NCBI GenBank assembly: GCA_020850325.1
Contig: JADZEW010000024.1
Span: forward strand, 97,864 to 161,863
Source: Methanoregulaceae archaeon
GTDB lineage: Bacteria > Armatimonadota > Fimbriimonadia > Fimbriimonadales > Fimbriimonadaceae
Length of the DNA: 64,000 nucleotides
Reading direction: 5' to 3'
Under the pieces are notes generated by a model. It was not told where the DNA came from and made no database searches. It worked only from the letters and a program-made list of their open reading frames with translations. Below are positions 57,069 through 64,000 of this stretch, in pieces. Position 1 is the stretch's first letter, and each line of letters begins with the position of its first letter. The position numbers and the translations under genes were made by a program.

Positions 57069-57084
57069 GCTGCCACAATGAACG
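57069..57084 (+). repeat. 16-nt cassette-junction repeat, copy 2
   Basis: GCTGCCACAATGAACG, identical to 53474-53489, here after partner 3. Confidence 0.6.
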
Positions 57085-57121
57085 CAATCTGGGGTTGCTA
57101 GTAGTCCAGTGCGCGGGCTTA

Positions 57122-57813
57122 TCATTCTTCAAGTTTCGCAATCTCGGCGATCGTCTGCTCATGGCCAGGATTCAGTTCCAGAGCGCGTCTGAGCCATCTG
57201 ACTGCTTCTGCTTTGTTACCCTGGTTCTGCGCGCTCGTCCCCAGATGGAATGCCGCTTCCGCGACGCCTTGATAGGCGAGGAGTTGCAGGTGAGGTAGAG
57301 CCGCGTTCTCGCGCCCAGCAGCCAGCAGAAATCGACTGAGCTCCAACCGCACGGGAACCGAGTCCGGCCGACTGACCAGAATTTGGCGGAGGTGGGGTTC
57401 CAGGTCAGGCACGATCTGCCTGAGCATTTCGATCCAGTTCCACGAGAAATCCTCGACTTCCAAGGCATGGTTGTGCATCGACTTGGCCGTGTCCGCATCA
57501 TGCTCGTTGAGAGCCGCCTTGAAGAGGCTCATTGCCGTAACCGTGTGCTCCGGCCGGTCCCCCAACGCAGCAATGAACGACTCCTTTGCCGCAGGGCAGT
57601 TGCCAAGCTCCAACTCCACGTTTCCTAGGTTGTGCAACCGCTTGAAGCCGAGGAGTCCATGGTCGAACGAGGTGTATGCCCAAGCGACGACAGCCGGTCG
57701 ATTGCCCGGTAGAGTTCGGCAGCGCGTTGGAGATTCCCGTTTTCGTGCTCGAGAACACGATGCCGAGCGCGCCAACTCGTCGTGGCTATCATCTGCCTTG
57801 CCAGCGTCTTCAA
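57122..57813 (-). pseudogene. TPR-repeat protein, probably frameshifted
   Basis: The frame ending at 57122 has good TPR repeats (HNLGNVELELGNCPAAKESF, AAFHLGTSAQNQGNKAEAVR, WLRRALELNPGHEQTIAEIA). Upstream of about 57,680 that frame loses TPR character, while another frame (ending at 57625) carries it: ARHRVLEHENGNLQRAAELY and RAIDRLSSLG. A frameshift near 57,680 therefore splits one gene. It runs opposite to the Rhs genes and separates cassette 3 from the main Rhs gene. Confidence 0.6.
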
Positions 57814-57865
57814 AACAAAAACAGCAGCATCTCTGGACCGCGCGAGCGCTGGACTCGGCTTGCAC

Positions 57866-58022
57866 CTCAGAAGTCGCGCGTCAATCGCTTAGCCGAGCAA
57901 CCGATCCGTTTGGGCTCCATTGTGACGTCGACACTGTTCTGCGGTAAGTGACATGCAAGTGAAATGGCAGGCACCACATGATGAGATGGTCACGCGGCCC
58001 CCTCTACTGGGAGAAGAAGTCA
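57866..58022. other. Gap with remnant of the upstream Rhs-locus sequence
   Basis: At about 57,953-57,966 ATGCAAGTGAAATG repeats a string at about 50,769. At about 58,002-58,022 the sequence resembles the 3' end of the IscU-like gene (compare CTACTGGGAGAAGAAG with CTACTTGGAGAAGAAT near 51,629). This suggests that the region upstream of the Rhs gene was duplicated and then decayed. Confidence 0.5.
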
Positions 58023-58259
58023 ATGCCAAACAGTCTATGCGTTCCCTACTCAAGCAACAGGCCCACCGCTCCGGCTGGTGCAAGTTGCTCCGGCACAACC
58101 GCTGGATGCGGAGGCCATGTCGGCGGCCCGTCTGGCAACTGTCAGCAAGGAACCGGAGGCGATTTACCCGTCCCTGGAGCAGACACGCGACCTCCTTCAA
58201 CCGGTCTTAGAAGCAACCCCGGCGCCCCGTGCCCCGCGCCTGCACTTCCGCCTATCTAG
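58023..58259 (+). CDS. Rhs-leader small ORF, copy 2 (78 aa)
   Basis: Starts MPNSLCVPYSSNRPTAPAGA, then a Gly/Pro/Cys-rich sequence (GTTAGCGGHVGGPSGNCQQG) ending APALPPI. It stops 9 nt before the Rhs ATG, so translation may be coupled. The homologous ORF at 51647 precedes tip cassette 1. It lacks a signal peptide and a known domain. Conservation of the first ~20 residues in two copies argues that it is a real coding sequence. Confidence 0.55.
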   Translation: MPNSLCVPYSSNRPTAPAGASCSGTTAGCGGHVGGPSGNCQQGTGGDLPVPGADTRPPSTGLRSNPGAPCPAPALPPI

Positions 58260-58268
58260 AGCCCAACC

Positions 58269-61200
58269 ATGGAAACCAGAGCCTCTTACGATTACGAACC
58301 TGTCGCGCACCATCAGGGTGCGGCCCTGCCCACCGAGCGGATGCATCCGCATCACCCCATGCCGGACATGGCAACTGGGGCCTTGGTTATTGACCCTGAG
58401 ATCAACCTCAAGGCCAAGAAGTTCGACCTTGCGCTAAGCATGTACTACAGTTCACAGAGCGACCTGCAGGGAGAATACGGTACTTCCCGTTCGGCCAGCT
58501 GCAGAGCCTACGTGGACAGCAGCGGGCCGAACCCGACGATATTCCACGGAGACTTCACCCAGCAGTTGTATGGCATGGTCGGCACCAGCGGTGGCGTCAC
58601 CACATACATCAACTCGGACAACAAAGGGTCCGTGACCACTCTCAGTTTCGCGACTGGCGCGGCCGAGTTCACTGAGCACTTCAACGATGGAATGAAGTTG
58701 GTCTACAAGAAGCACAGGGCTTCGGGCAACATTTACGAGCTCGACCGGGTTGTCGATCCCGATGGCGTGTGTCAGACCTATACCTATGGCAGCGGGGCTG
58801 AAGAAGGCCTGCTCAAGACGATCACGGTCCCGGGTGACCTCCTGGTGAGCTATACCTACGTGCCCGGCCCTGTCACGTCGCTGGTCAGCGAGATCGAGGA
58901 TTTCGGTGGCCGACGCACTACGTTCCAATACGATGCGCAGGGCTACCTCACGACCATGACCAGCCCGCTCGGGTGTATCACCAAGTATGTCTACGGCAAG
59001 CCTGGCGCGACGCCAGTCACCCTGATCAACGCCATCGAAGATCCCCGCGGCTACCGGACGACCTACGAGTACGACTCTAGCCGGCGCGTAACGACCATGG
59101 TCGCTGGTCCGGCGACTTGGACCTACGTCTTCAACACCAACCAAGCGGTTGAAATTTGGCCAAGTGGGGCCAGGGTCACCTACAACTACGACGACGGTGG
59201 GAACAACACGGTCACCAACCGACCCGAAGGCTTCCCGATCACCTACAGTTACGACTCGAACCGCATTCAGACCAAGATTCAGGTTCCGAGTGGCACTCGC
59301 TGCAGCATGAGCTATAACGCCATGTACTTGCCGAGTGTCAGCACGGACCCCCTCGGCAACCGCACAACGTTCCAATATGATTCGTTCGGAAACCTCACCA
59401 CGATGACCGATGCCAATGGGGCAATAACTACCTACGGTTACGACGGCACTGGCAGCACGCACCGACGGATCAGGTCGACCGACCCTCTTGGCAGGGTCAC
59501 CAGCTACTCCTACGACGCTTCGGGCCAACTGACCAAGACGACCGACCCCAGAGGGTTGGTCACGACCTTCAACTATGACTCGCTCGGGAACGTCGCCAGC
59601 ATCGTGAACTCAGACGGCGGCGTTGTCACCAACACCTACGACAGCCTAAACCGGCTCGAGACAACCACCGACCCGATCGGACGCACAACGACCTACGTCT
59701 ATGATGCCGGAGACCATGTCGTCGCGGTCACCAATCCTGCGGGCGAGACCACCACATATGTGTATGACGGCTGCCTCCTCGCAGCGGTGGCGGATCCCCT
59801 GAACCACCGAACCAGCTACACCTACGGACGGTTCGATCGCCGAACCAGCGAGAAGAACGCCCTTGGCTTCATCACCACCTACAACTATGACAACATGGGT
59901 GACCTCGAATCGGTCATGGATGCGCTGGGTCGCCTGACGACCACCGTCTACAACGCCGCCAAACAGCAGATCGCCAGCGTAGATGCTCTGGGTAACCGGA
60001 CGAGCTACAACTACGACAACTCGGGCCGCATGGAATCCGTCATGAACGCACGTGGATTCCTTTCCACCAACGTGTACAACGCACGCGACATGATCGCCAC
60101 CGTGGATGCCCTTGGAAACCGCACTAGCTACACGTTCGACAATGTGGGCAGGCAGACGGAGGTAAAGAACGCCCGAGGCTTCGTCTCGACCACGGTCTAC
60201 GACGCGGACGGTCAGGTGCTTGCCAATGTCGATCAGTCGGCCTATCGAACGAGTTATCAATACAACGCGAACGGTCAGCAGACGGAGGTGTTGAACGCCC
60301 GAGGCTTCAGAACGACCAACATCTACGAAGCCAATTCGACAAGGCTCTCCTCAGTGAAGGATGCGCTCGGCAACTTCGTCAGCTATACCTACGACCTCGC
60401 TGGCCAATCCCGGGACGTCCAAGACGCCCGTGGAAACTTCACGAGCTTTACCTACGACAACGCGGGTCGCCAGATCACGGTCAAGGATGCCCTCGGGAAC
60501 GTGACTACGATGGCTTACGATGCCGCTGGTCGTCAGACGGCGGTCACGGATCCGCTCGGTCGCACCAGCACAACCGTCTACGACGATGCTAACCAGTCGA
60601 TCGCCAACGTGAGTCCCATGGGCTTCCGAACGAGCTACGTCTACAACGACCTGGGACAGCAAACTGCGATGGTGGACCCCCTGAATCATCGCTGGACGAC
60701 GGTTTATGACGACCTCGGCCGGACCTTGGCCAGTGTCAACCCGCTGGGCTTCCGAACCACCTACCAATACGACGCCGTAGGCAATCAGACGGAAACGCTG
60801 GACGCCCGTGGCAATAGAGTGACGAACACTTTCGACGCCTTGAGCCGTCTAACCGACGTGAAGGACCAGCTCGGCAACTTCACCACCTACAGCTATGATG
60901 CGGTCGGCAACAACACGGCCATACGGGATCCTCGCGGAGGTCTCATCACGATGACCTACACATCTGGCGACCAGATGGAGTCCATTCGAGACCAGATCGG
61001 AAATCCGACCAGCTACGCCTACGACGAACTCGGCCTCCGTGTTGGCCGGCAACTCGCGAGCGGTGATCTGACCACGTACGTGTACGATGCCATCAGCCGA
61101 AACGTGTCGATCCTATACGCAGACGGCACACGTGTGACCTTCCAATACGACGCCAACTCGAACCGCACGACGATGCAGGACTCAACCGGTAGCACGAGCT

Positions 61201-62006
61201 ATGCCTACGATGCGCTCAACCGCATGAGGGCCAAGTCCGATCCGGGAACGCTCACTCAGACCTACACCTACGACGCCGCCAGCCAGCGGGTCAACCTCAG
61301 CGACCCGGATGGCGGCATTCGGACCTACGTCTACGACAATGACGGCCGGAACACGGTGTACACCGACCCCCAGGGCAACCCGACGACCTTCAGCTACGAC
61401 GCGTCGGGCCGCAATGTCAGCTATCTCTACTTGAACCTCCTCTACCGCGTAGACACGTTTGACTCGGTCAGCCAACTCATCGACAGATCGATTAGGAAGG
61501 GATTTCTAGGCTCGAGAATCCAACAATCGATCTATAACTACGACGCCGTTGGCAACCGAATCTGGGCCGACTTCGGCGCAAGCTTGCGCTCGACGTACAC
61601 GTATGACGCCAAGAACCGGCTGACTCAGGATCTCTCCAGCGGCACCAACGCCCACACCTACGACTACTCGTACGACTCCTGTGACAATCGGCTCACGAGC
61701 ACGGAAACCGGAGTGGTGACGACGTTCAACTACGACCTCGCGGGCCGCCTGACTACCAGCATCGACAACAATGGCGTCACGACGTACACCTACAGCGCCC
61801 CAGGCAATCTCACGATTGTCGAGGAACCAGCTCAGACGACGACCATGGTCTATGACATGGAGAATCGCTTGACCACGCACAAGCTCGGTGCGGCCACGAC
61901 AACCTATCAATATGACGGCGATGGACTCAAGCGCACGGAGAATGACGGTAGCGCGGTCACGACGCTGATTTGGGACGGCACGGACTACCTGCAAGGACGA
62001 GAGTAA
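58269..62006 (+). CDS. Rhs/YD-repeat protein core without its tip, 1245 aa
   Basis: From METRASYDYEPVAHHQG the N-terminus lacks a signal peptide or PAAR motif. From about residue 170 on there are some 40 YD repeats of the form YDxxGxxT (for example TTYEYDSSRRVTTM, TTFNYDSLGNVASI, TSYNYDNSGRMESV), the strands that build the Rhs cocoon. It ends VTTLIWDGTDYLQGRE and TAA. That is the normal position just before the last shell segment and DPxG core motif, which here are encoded in the next ORF. Secretion route is not visible; no T6SS genes are in the window. Confidence 0.9.
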   Translation: METRASYDYEPVAHHQGAALPTERMHPHHPMPDMATGALVIDPEINLKAKKFDLALSMYYSSQSDLQGEYGTSRSASCRAYVDSSGPNPTIFHGDFTQQLYGMVGTSGGVTTYINSDNKGSVTTLSFATGAAEFTEHFNDGMKLVYKKHRASGNIYELDRVVDPDGVCQTYTYGSGAEEGLLKTITVPGDLLVSYTYVPGPVTSLVSEIEDFGGRRTTFQYDAQGYLTTMTSPLGCITKYVYGKPGATPVTLINAIEDPRGYRTTYEYDSSRRVTTMVAGPATWTYVFNTNQAVEIWPSGARVTYNYDDGGNNTVTNRPEGFPITYSYDSNRIQTKIQVPSGTRCSMSYNAMYLPSVSTDPLGNRTTFQYDSFGNLTTMTDANGAITTYGYDGTGSTHRRIRSTDPLGRVTSYSYDASGQLTKTTDPRGLVTTFNYDSLGNVASIVNSDGGVVTNTYDSLNRLETTTDPIGRTTTYVYDAGDHVVAVTNPAGETTTYVYDGCLLAAVADPLNHRTSYTYGRFDRRTSEKNALGFITTYNYDNMGDLESVMDALGRLTTTVYNAAKQQIASVDALGNRTSYNYDNSGRMESVMNARGFLSTNVYNARDMIATVDALGNRTSYTFDNVGRQTEVKNARGFVSTTVYDADGQVLANVDQSAYRTSYQYNANGQQTEVLNARGFRTTNIYEANSTRLSSVKDALGNFVSYTYDLAGQSRDVQDARGNFTSFTYDNAGRQITVKDALGNVTTMAYDAAGRQTAVTDPLGRTSTTVYDDANQSIANVSPMGFRTSYVYNDLGQQTAMVDPLNHRWTTVYDDLGRTLASVNPLGFRTTYQYDAVGNQTETLDARGNRVTNTFDALSRLTDVKDQLGNFTTYSYDAVGNNTAIRDPRGGLITMTYTSGDQMESIRDQIGNPTSYAYDELGLRVGRQLASGDLTTYVYDAISRNVSILYADGTRVTFQYDANSNRTTMQDSTGSTSYAYDALNRMRAKSDPGTLTQTYTYDAASQRVNLSDPDGGIRTYVYDNDGRNTVYTDPQGNPTTFSYDASGRNVSYLYLNLLYRVDTFDSVSQLIDRSIRKGFLGSRIQQSIYNYDAVGNRIWADFGASLRSTYTYDAKNRLTQDLSSGTNAHTYDYSYDSCDNRLTSTETGVVTTFNYDLAGRLTTSIDNNGVTTYTYSAPGNLTIVEEPAQTTTMVYDMENRLTTHKLGAATTTYQYDGDGLKRTENDGSAVTTLIWDGTDYLQGRE
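60681..60959 (+). repeat. Rhs core segment duplicated at 63722-64000
   Basis: This 279-nt stretch of YD repeats (from LNHRWTTVYDDLGR to GGLITMTY) is repeated at the right edge of the window with about 92% identity by my manual count. Confidence 0.75.
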
Positions 62007-62010
62007 ATCG

Positions 62011-63084
62011 ATGGCAATCACGAACTACCACACCGTAAACGGTGAGATCATCGGGGAAACGACGAGTTCGGTTCGAACGGGATACCTGACTGATGGTCTC
62101 GGCAGCGTCACGGCCACGCAGGGCTCGACAGGGAGTGTATTGGCTACTTATCGGTATAAGCCCTATGGGGCGCTACTTGCCAAGACTGGTGCAGGTGCGG
62201 ATCCCAAGTTTATGTATATCGGTTCTCAAGGCTATCGACGGGGATCGACAGCCACTCTTCCGTATATTATTGCTCGCCATTTAGCACTAACACTTGGTTC
62301 CTGGACCACCGTCGATGTTCTTTGGCCAAAAGAGCTGCCGTATGGATACGTCAGCAACTCGCCAACCACCAAGATCGATCCAACAGGCATGCAGGGCGGC
62401 GTTGTTGGTACGACTTGCATAAATCAATACTATAAGGCCCATCTTCACTGCCGGTTTAGGAACATGCCCACCGGACAGATAATCGTGAAGGATTTCAAAT
62501 TTTGCGACGGCGATATGGGATGCGACCGGTGCTCCGAGCCGATAAGGGGGTGCTCTGCTGAAGCTTCGGCGGAGGCACGCATAAAGGGGACCATAACAAG
62601 CAACACGGTGGGTCTGGCTGGTGTCAAGGCGTCCTCGACTTGTTCAGGCGTCAACGCTGGTGCAAGTTGGCTTACTGCTGGCTTCGAAAAGCTCTTTGGC
62701 ACAGATGTCATTAATTTGGTGCTACTCGCTCTAGGTGGAGGTAGTGCACTTAAACATTGGGGGATAAAGGGGTGGAATCCAAGTAGAACTGATCTCGACT
62801 GCCACCTGAAGATGACAGCAGAATTCCGAGTGCAGTGGGTCAATACTTGTAAGCCTTCTGGTTGCGATATTCCCAATTGTGACAAGGATGCGTGCCCAAT
62901 GCCAATCCTCGGAATCGCGCTCGTGGCAGCGCCCATCTTTCTACCGGGTGCATGGGTTAGACTTTGCCAGGGCAACGTTTGCGCAAAGCGGCCGAAAACT
63001 TGTTGCAAGGACTATCCCAAGGGGCTAGGCGGAGGAGGTGGCGGCGCAGGCGGCGGCATGGGAGGAGGAGGAGGAGGCTGGTGA
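62011..63084 (+). CDS. Rhs tip cassette 4, adjacent to the Rhs core
   Basis: 357 residues, ATG 4 nt after the core TAA and in the +1 frame relative to it. It has the same conserved start (MAITNYHTVNGEIIGETTSS), the motif VDVLWPKELPYGYVSNSPTT and IDPTG. The tip has many Cys (CDGDMGCDRCSEPIRGCSAE, CDIPNCDKDACP), a hydrophobic segment (MPILGIALVAAPIFLPGAWV) and a Gly-rich C-terminus (GLGGGGGGAGGGMGGGGGGW). This cassette completes the Rhs protein either as a separate chain or through a +1 frameshift at GAG-TAA. No catalytic motif is recognised. Confidence 0.75.
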   Translation: MAITNYHTVNGEIIGETTSSVRTGYLTDGLGSVTATQGSTGSVLATYRYKPYGALLAKTGAGADPKFMYIGSQGYRRGSTATLPYIIARHLALTLGSWTTVDVLWPKELPYGYVSNSPTTKIDPTGMQGGVVGTTCINQYYKAHLHCRFRNMPTGQIIVKDFKFCDGDMGCDRCSEPIRGCSAEASAEARIKGTITSNTVGLAGVKASSTCSGVNAGASWLTAGFEKLFGTDVINLVLLALGGGSALKHWGIKGWNPSRTDLDCHLKMTAEFRVQWVNTCKPSGCDIPNCDKDACPMPILGIALVAAPIFLPGAWVRLCQGNVCAKRPKTCCKDYPKGLGGGGGGAGGGMGGGGGGW

Positions 63085-63132
63085 GTCGTTGGAATACTTT
63101 GTCAGGTAAGAAAGTGTTGGAGGGTAGATGAT

Positions 63133-63630
63133 ATGATGATTCCCGTGGTGTTAGCAGTTCTTCTCGGCGTCCCTCAGGTGAAGGATGTGCAACTCGCTTC
63201 TTTAGAAAAGAAAAGTTCGCTGCGCACAAGTGGTGCACTCGTCAAGTACTTGGGCACCCTAGATCTTACGACCTCCGCTGCTATGACCTGGATTCCATCG
63301 CGGGAGGACTATCGAGGAAGGCGTGCCTTCTGGTTAACATGCAAGGACACAAAGAAGACAGTCGTTTGCGAGATTGGCTTCATTGCGTGGACAAGTGCTG
63401 ACGATAAGGCAAACATGGCGTCTATGCTGGTATCTGGCGGATACTTCACCTCCCCCATCTATTCTAAGGAGAACTACGCGACGTGGAAGACACTTAGTCA
63501 GTATTTTCCGCGCAGAGGGCCGAACCGCTGGGAGTTGATCGTCATCGCACGCTCTGATTCCTCCATAATCACTGTGCCTGTCGTAGAGCGGATTTTTGCC
63601 TTTTTTGGCGAGTCTATTGATCGGACGTAG
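63133..63630 (+). CDS. Partner ORF of tip cassette 4, exported, 165 aa
   Basis: MMIPVVLAVLLGVPQVKDVQ is a probable signal peptide. The mature part has TSAAMTWIPSREDYRGRRAF, KDTKKTVVCEIGFIAWTSAD and ELIVIARSDSSIITVPVVER. It lies 48 nt after cassette 4. No similarity to the other partners is visible. Candidate immunity or accessory protein by position. Confidence 0.55.
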   Translation: MMIPVVLAVLLGVPQVKDVQLASLEKKSSLRTSGALVKYLGTLDLTTSAAMTWIPSREDYRGRRAFWLTCKDTKKTVVCEIGFIAWTSADDKANMASMLVSGGYFTSPIYSKENYATWKTLSQYFPRRGPNRWELIVIARSDSSIITVPVVERIFAFFGESIDRT

Positions 63631-63718
63631 TCTGTAGCAAGTTGATGACCATAAGATGCAGTTGCGAGTGCAAGAACAGGCATTGAAAATAAGGTTTTTA
63701 TGTTACATCCTTGAAGAG

Positions 63719-64000
63719 CACCTTAATCATCGCTGGACGACGGTTTATGACGACCTCGGCCGTACATCGGCCAGTGTAAACCCGCTGGGCTTCCGAACCA
63801 CTTACCAATACGACGCCGTCGGCAATCAGACAGAAACGCTGGACGCCCGTGGCAACCGGGTGACGAACACTTACGACGCCTCGAACCGTCTAACCGATGT
63901 GAAGGACCAACTCAGCAACTTCACCACGTACAGCTATGATGCGGTCGGCAACAACACGGTCATACAGGATCCCCGCGGAGGTCTCATCACGATGACCTAC
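63719..64000 (+). CDS. Second Rhs core fragment, 5'-truncated, runs off window
   Basis: In frame from about 63719: LNHRWTTVYDDLGRTSASVN, FRTTYQYDAVGNQTETLDAR, LTDVKDQLSNFTTYSYDAVG, to the window end. It is a near copy of 60681-60959 of the main Rhs core, beginning abruptly in the middle of the repeat region. The frame is open upstream to a TTG at 63683 but no true start is evident. It probably leads into a further tip cassette beyond the window. Confidence 0.8.

Noticed and set aside
58269..62006. Type VI secretion-linked Rhs
   Set aside because: No PAAR motif in the N-terminus and no VgrG, EagR or other T6SS gene in the window; the secretion route is left open.
1..64000. CRISPR arrays
   Set aside because: No series of regularly spaced direct repeats was seen; the repeats found are Rhs YD units, hairpins and cassette duplications.

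Overview
The window looks like chromosomal DNA of a free-living Gram-negative-type bacterium, most probably an Armatimonadota member close to the Fimbriimonadia. That placement is an inference. It rests on two pseudopilins with the [18 protein letters not shown]-terminus, PEP-CTERM proteins, an MCE/MlaD protein and a beta-barrel, a futalosine-pathway menaquinone gene (mqnC) and GC-rich backbone DNA. No rRNA operon, complete tRNA or CRISPR array was seen.

Bases 1 to about 43,300 are a housekeeping backbone of short operons. In order they hold: an M29 aminopeptidase (cut by the window edge); a hicB-hicA module with a frameshifted hicA; small hypothetical genes; maf; a ROK kinase, a 41-residue ORF and nadA overlapping one another; pseudopilins with a TPP riboswitch; fliL; a bifunctional nuclease; a DsbD-N/redoxin pair; a three-gene envelope operon (447-aa secreted protein, 1072-aa coiled coil, 555-aa beta-barrel); arsR-arsM; two glycosyltransferases and mnmE; a symporter, an MCE protein and rplI; upp; a PPK2 kinase; rho; hpt; an aromatic amino acid hydroxylase; a RAYT-like protein; mqnC; and envelope or lipoproteins. 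About 18 genes have a TANNNT -10 box only 5-8 nt before the start codon, which points to extensive leaderless transcription. I used this pattern to choose several starts.

At 43,299-43,342 lies exactly the 3' half of a tRNA-Val(GAC) gene, broken in the anticodon loop. This is the expected scar of tyrosine-recombinase integration, so everything to its right is probably an integrated island of more than 20 kb whose other end is outside the window. Its first part carries defence or anti-defence genes: an Mrr-like nuclease, a Pycsar-type operon (cyclic-nucleotide-binding TIR effector plus two different nucleotide cyclases) and an ArdC-like protein.

The second part (about 50.9-64.0 kb) is an Rhs locus with unusual architecture. 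A 1245-aa Rhs core ends at a stop codon. Four nt later, in the +1 frame, a separate ORF begins that carries the end of the Rhs shell plus a variable Cys-rich tip. Four such tip cassettes occur (51.8, 53.5, 55.6 and 62.0 kb). All start with the same ~60-residue segment and its own ATG, and each is followed by a different ORF with an N-terminal export-type signal, by overlap or a short gap. Duplicated leader ORFs, shared junction sequences and a second, 5'-truncated core fragment at the right edge indicate repeated recombination. The two points most worth follow-up are the two-cyclase Pycsar operon and this split-Rhs cassette array.
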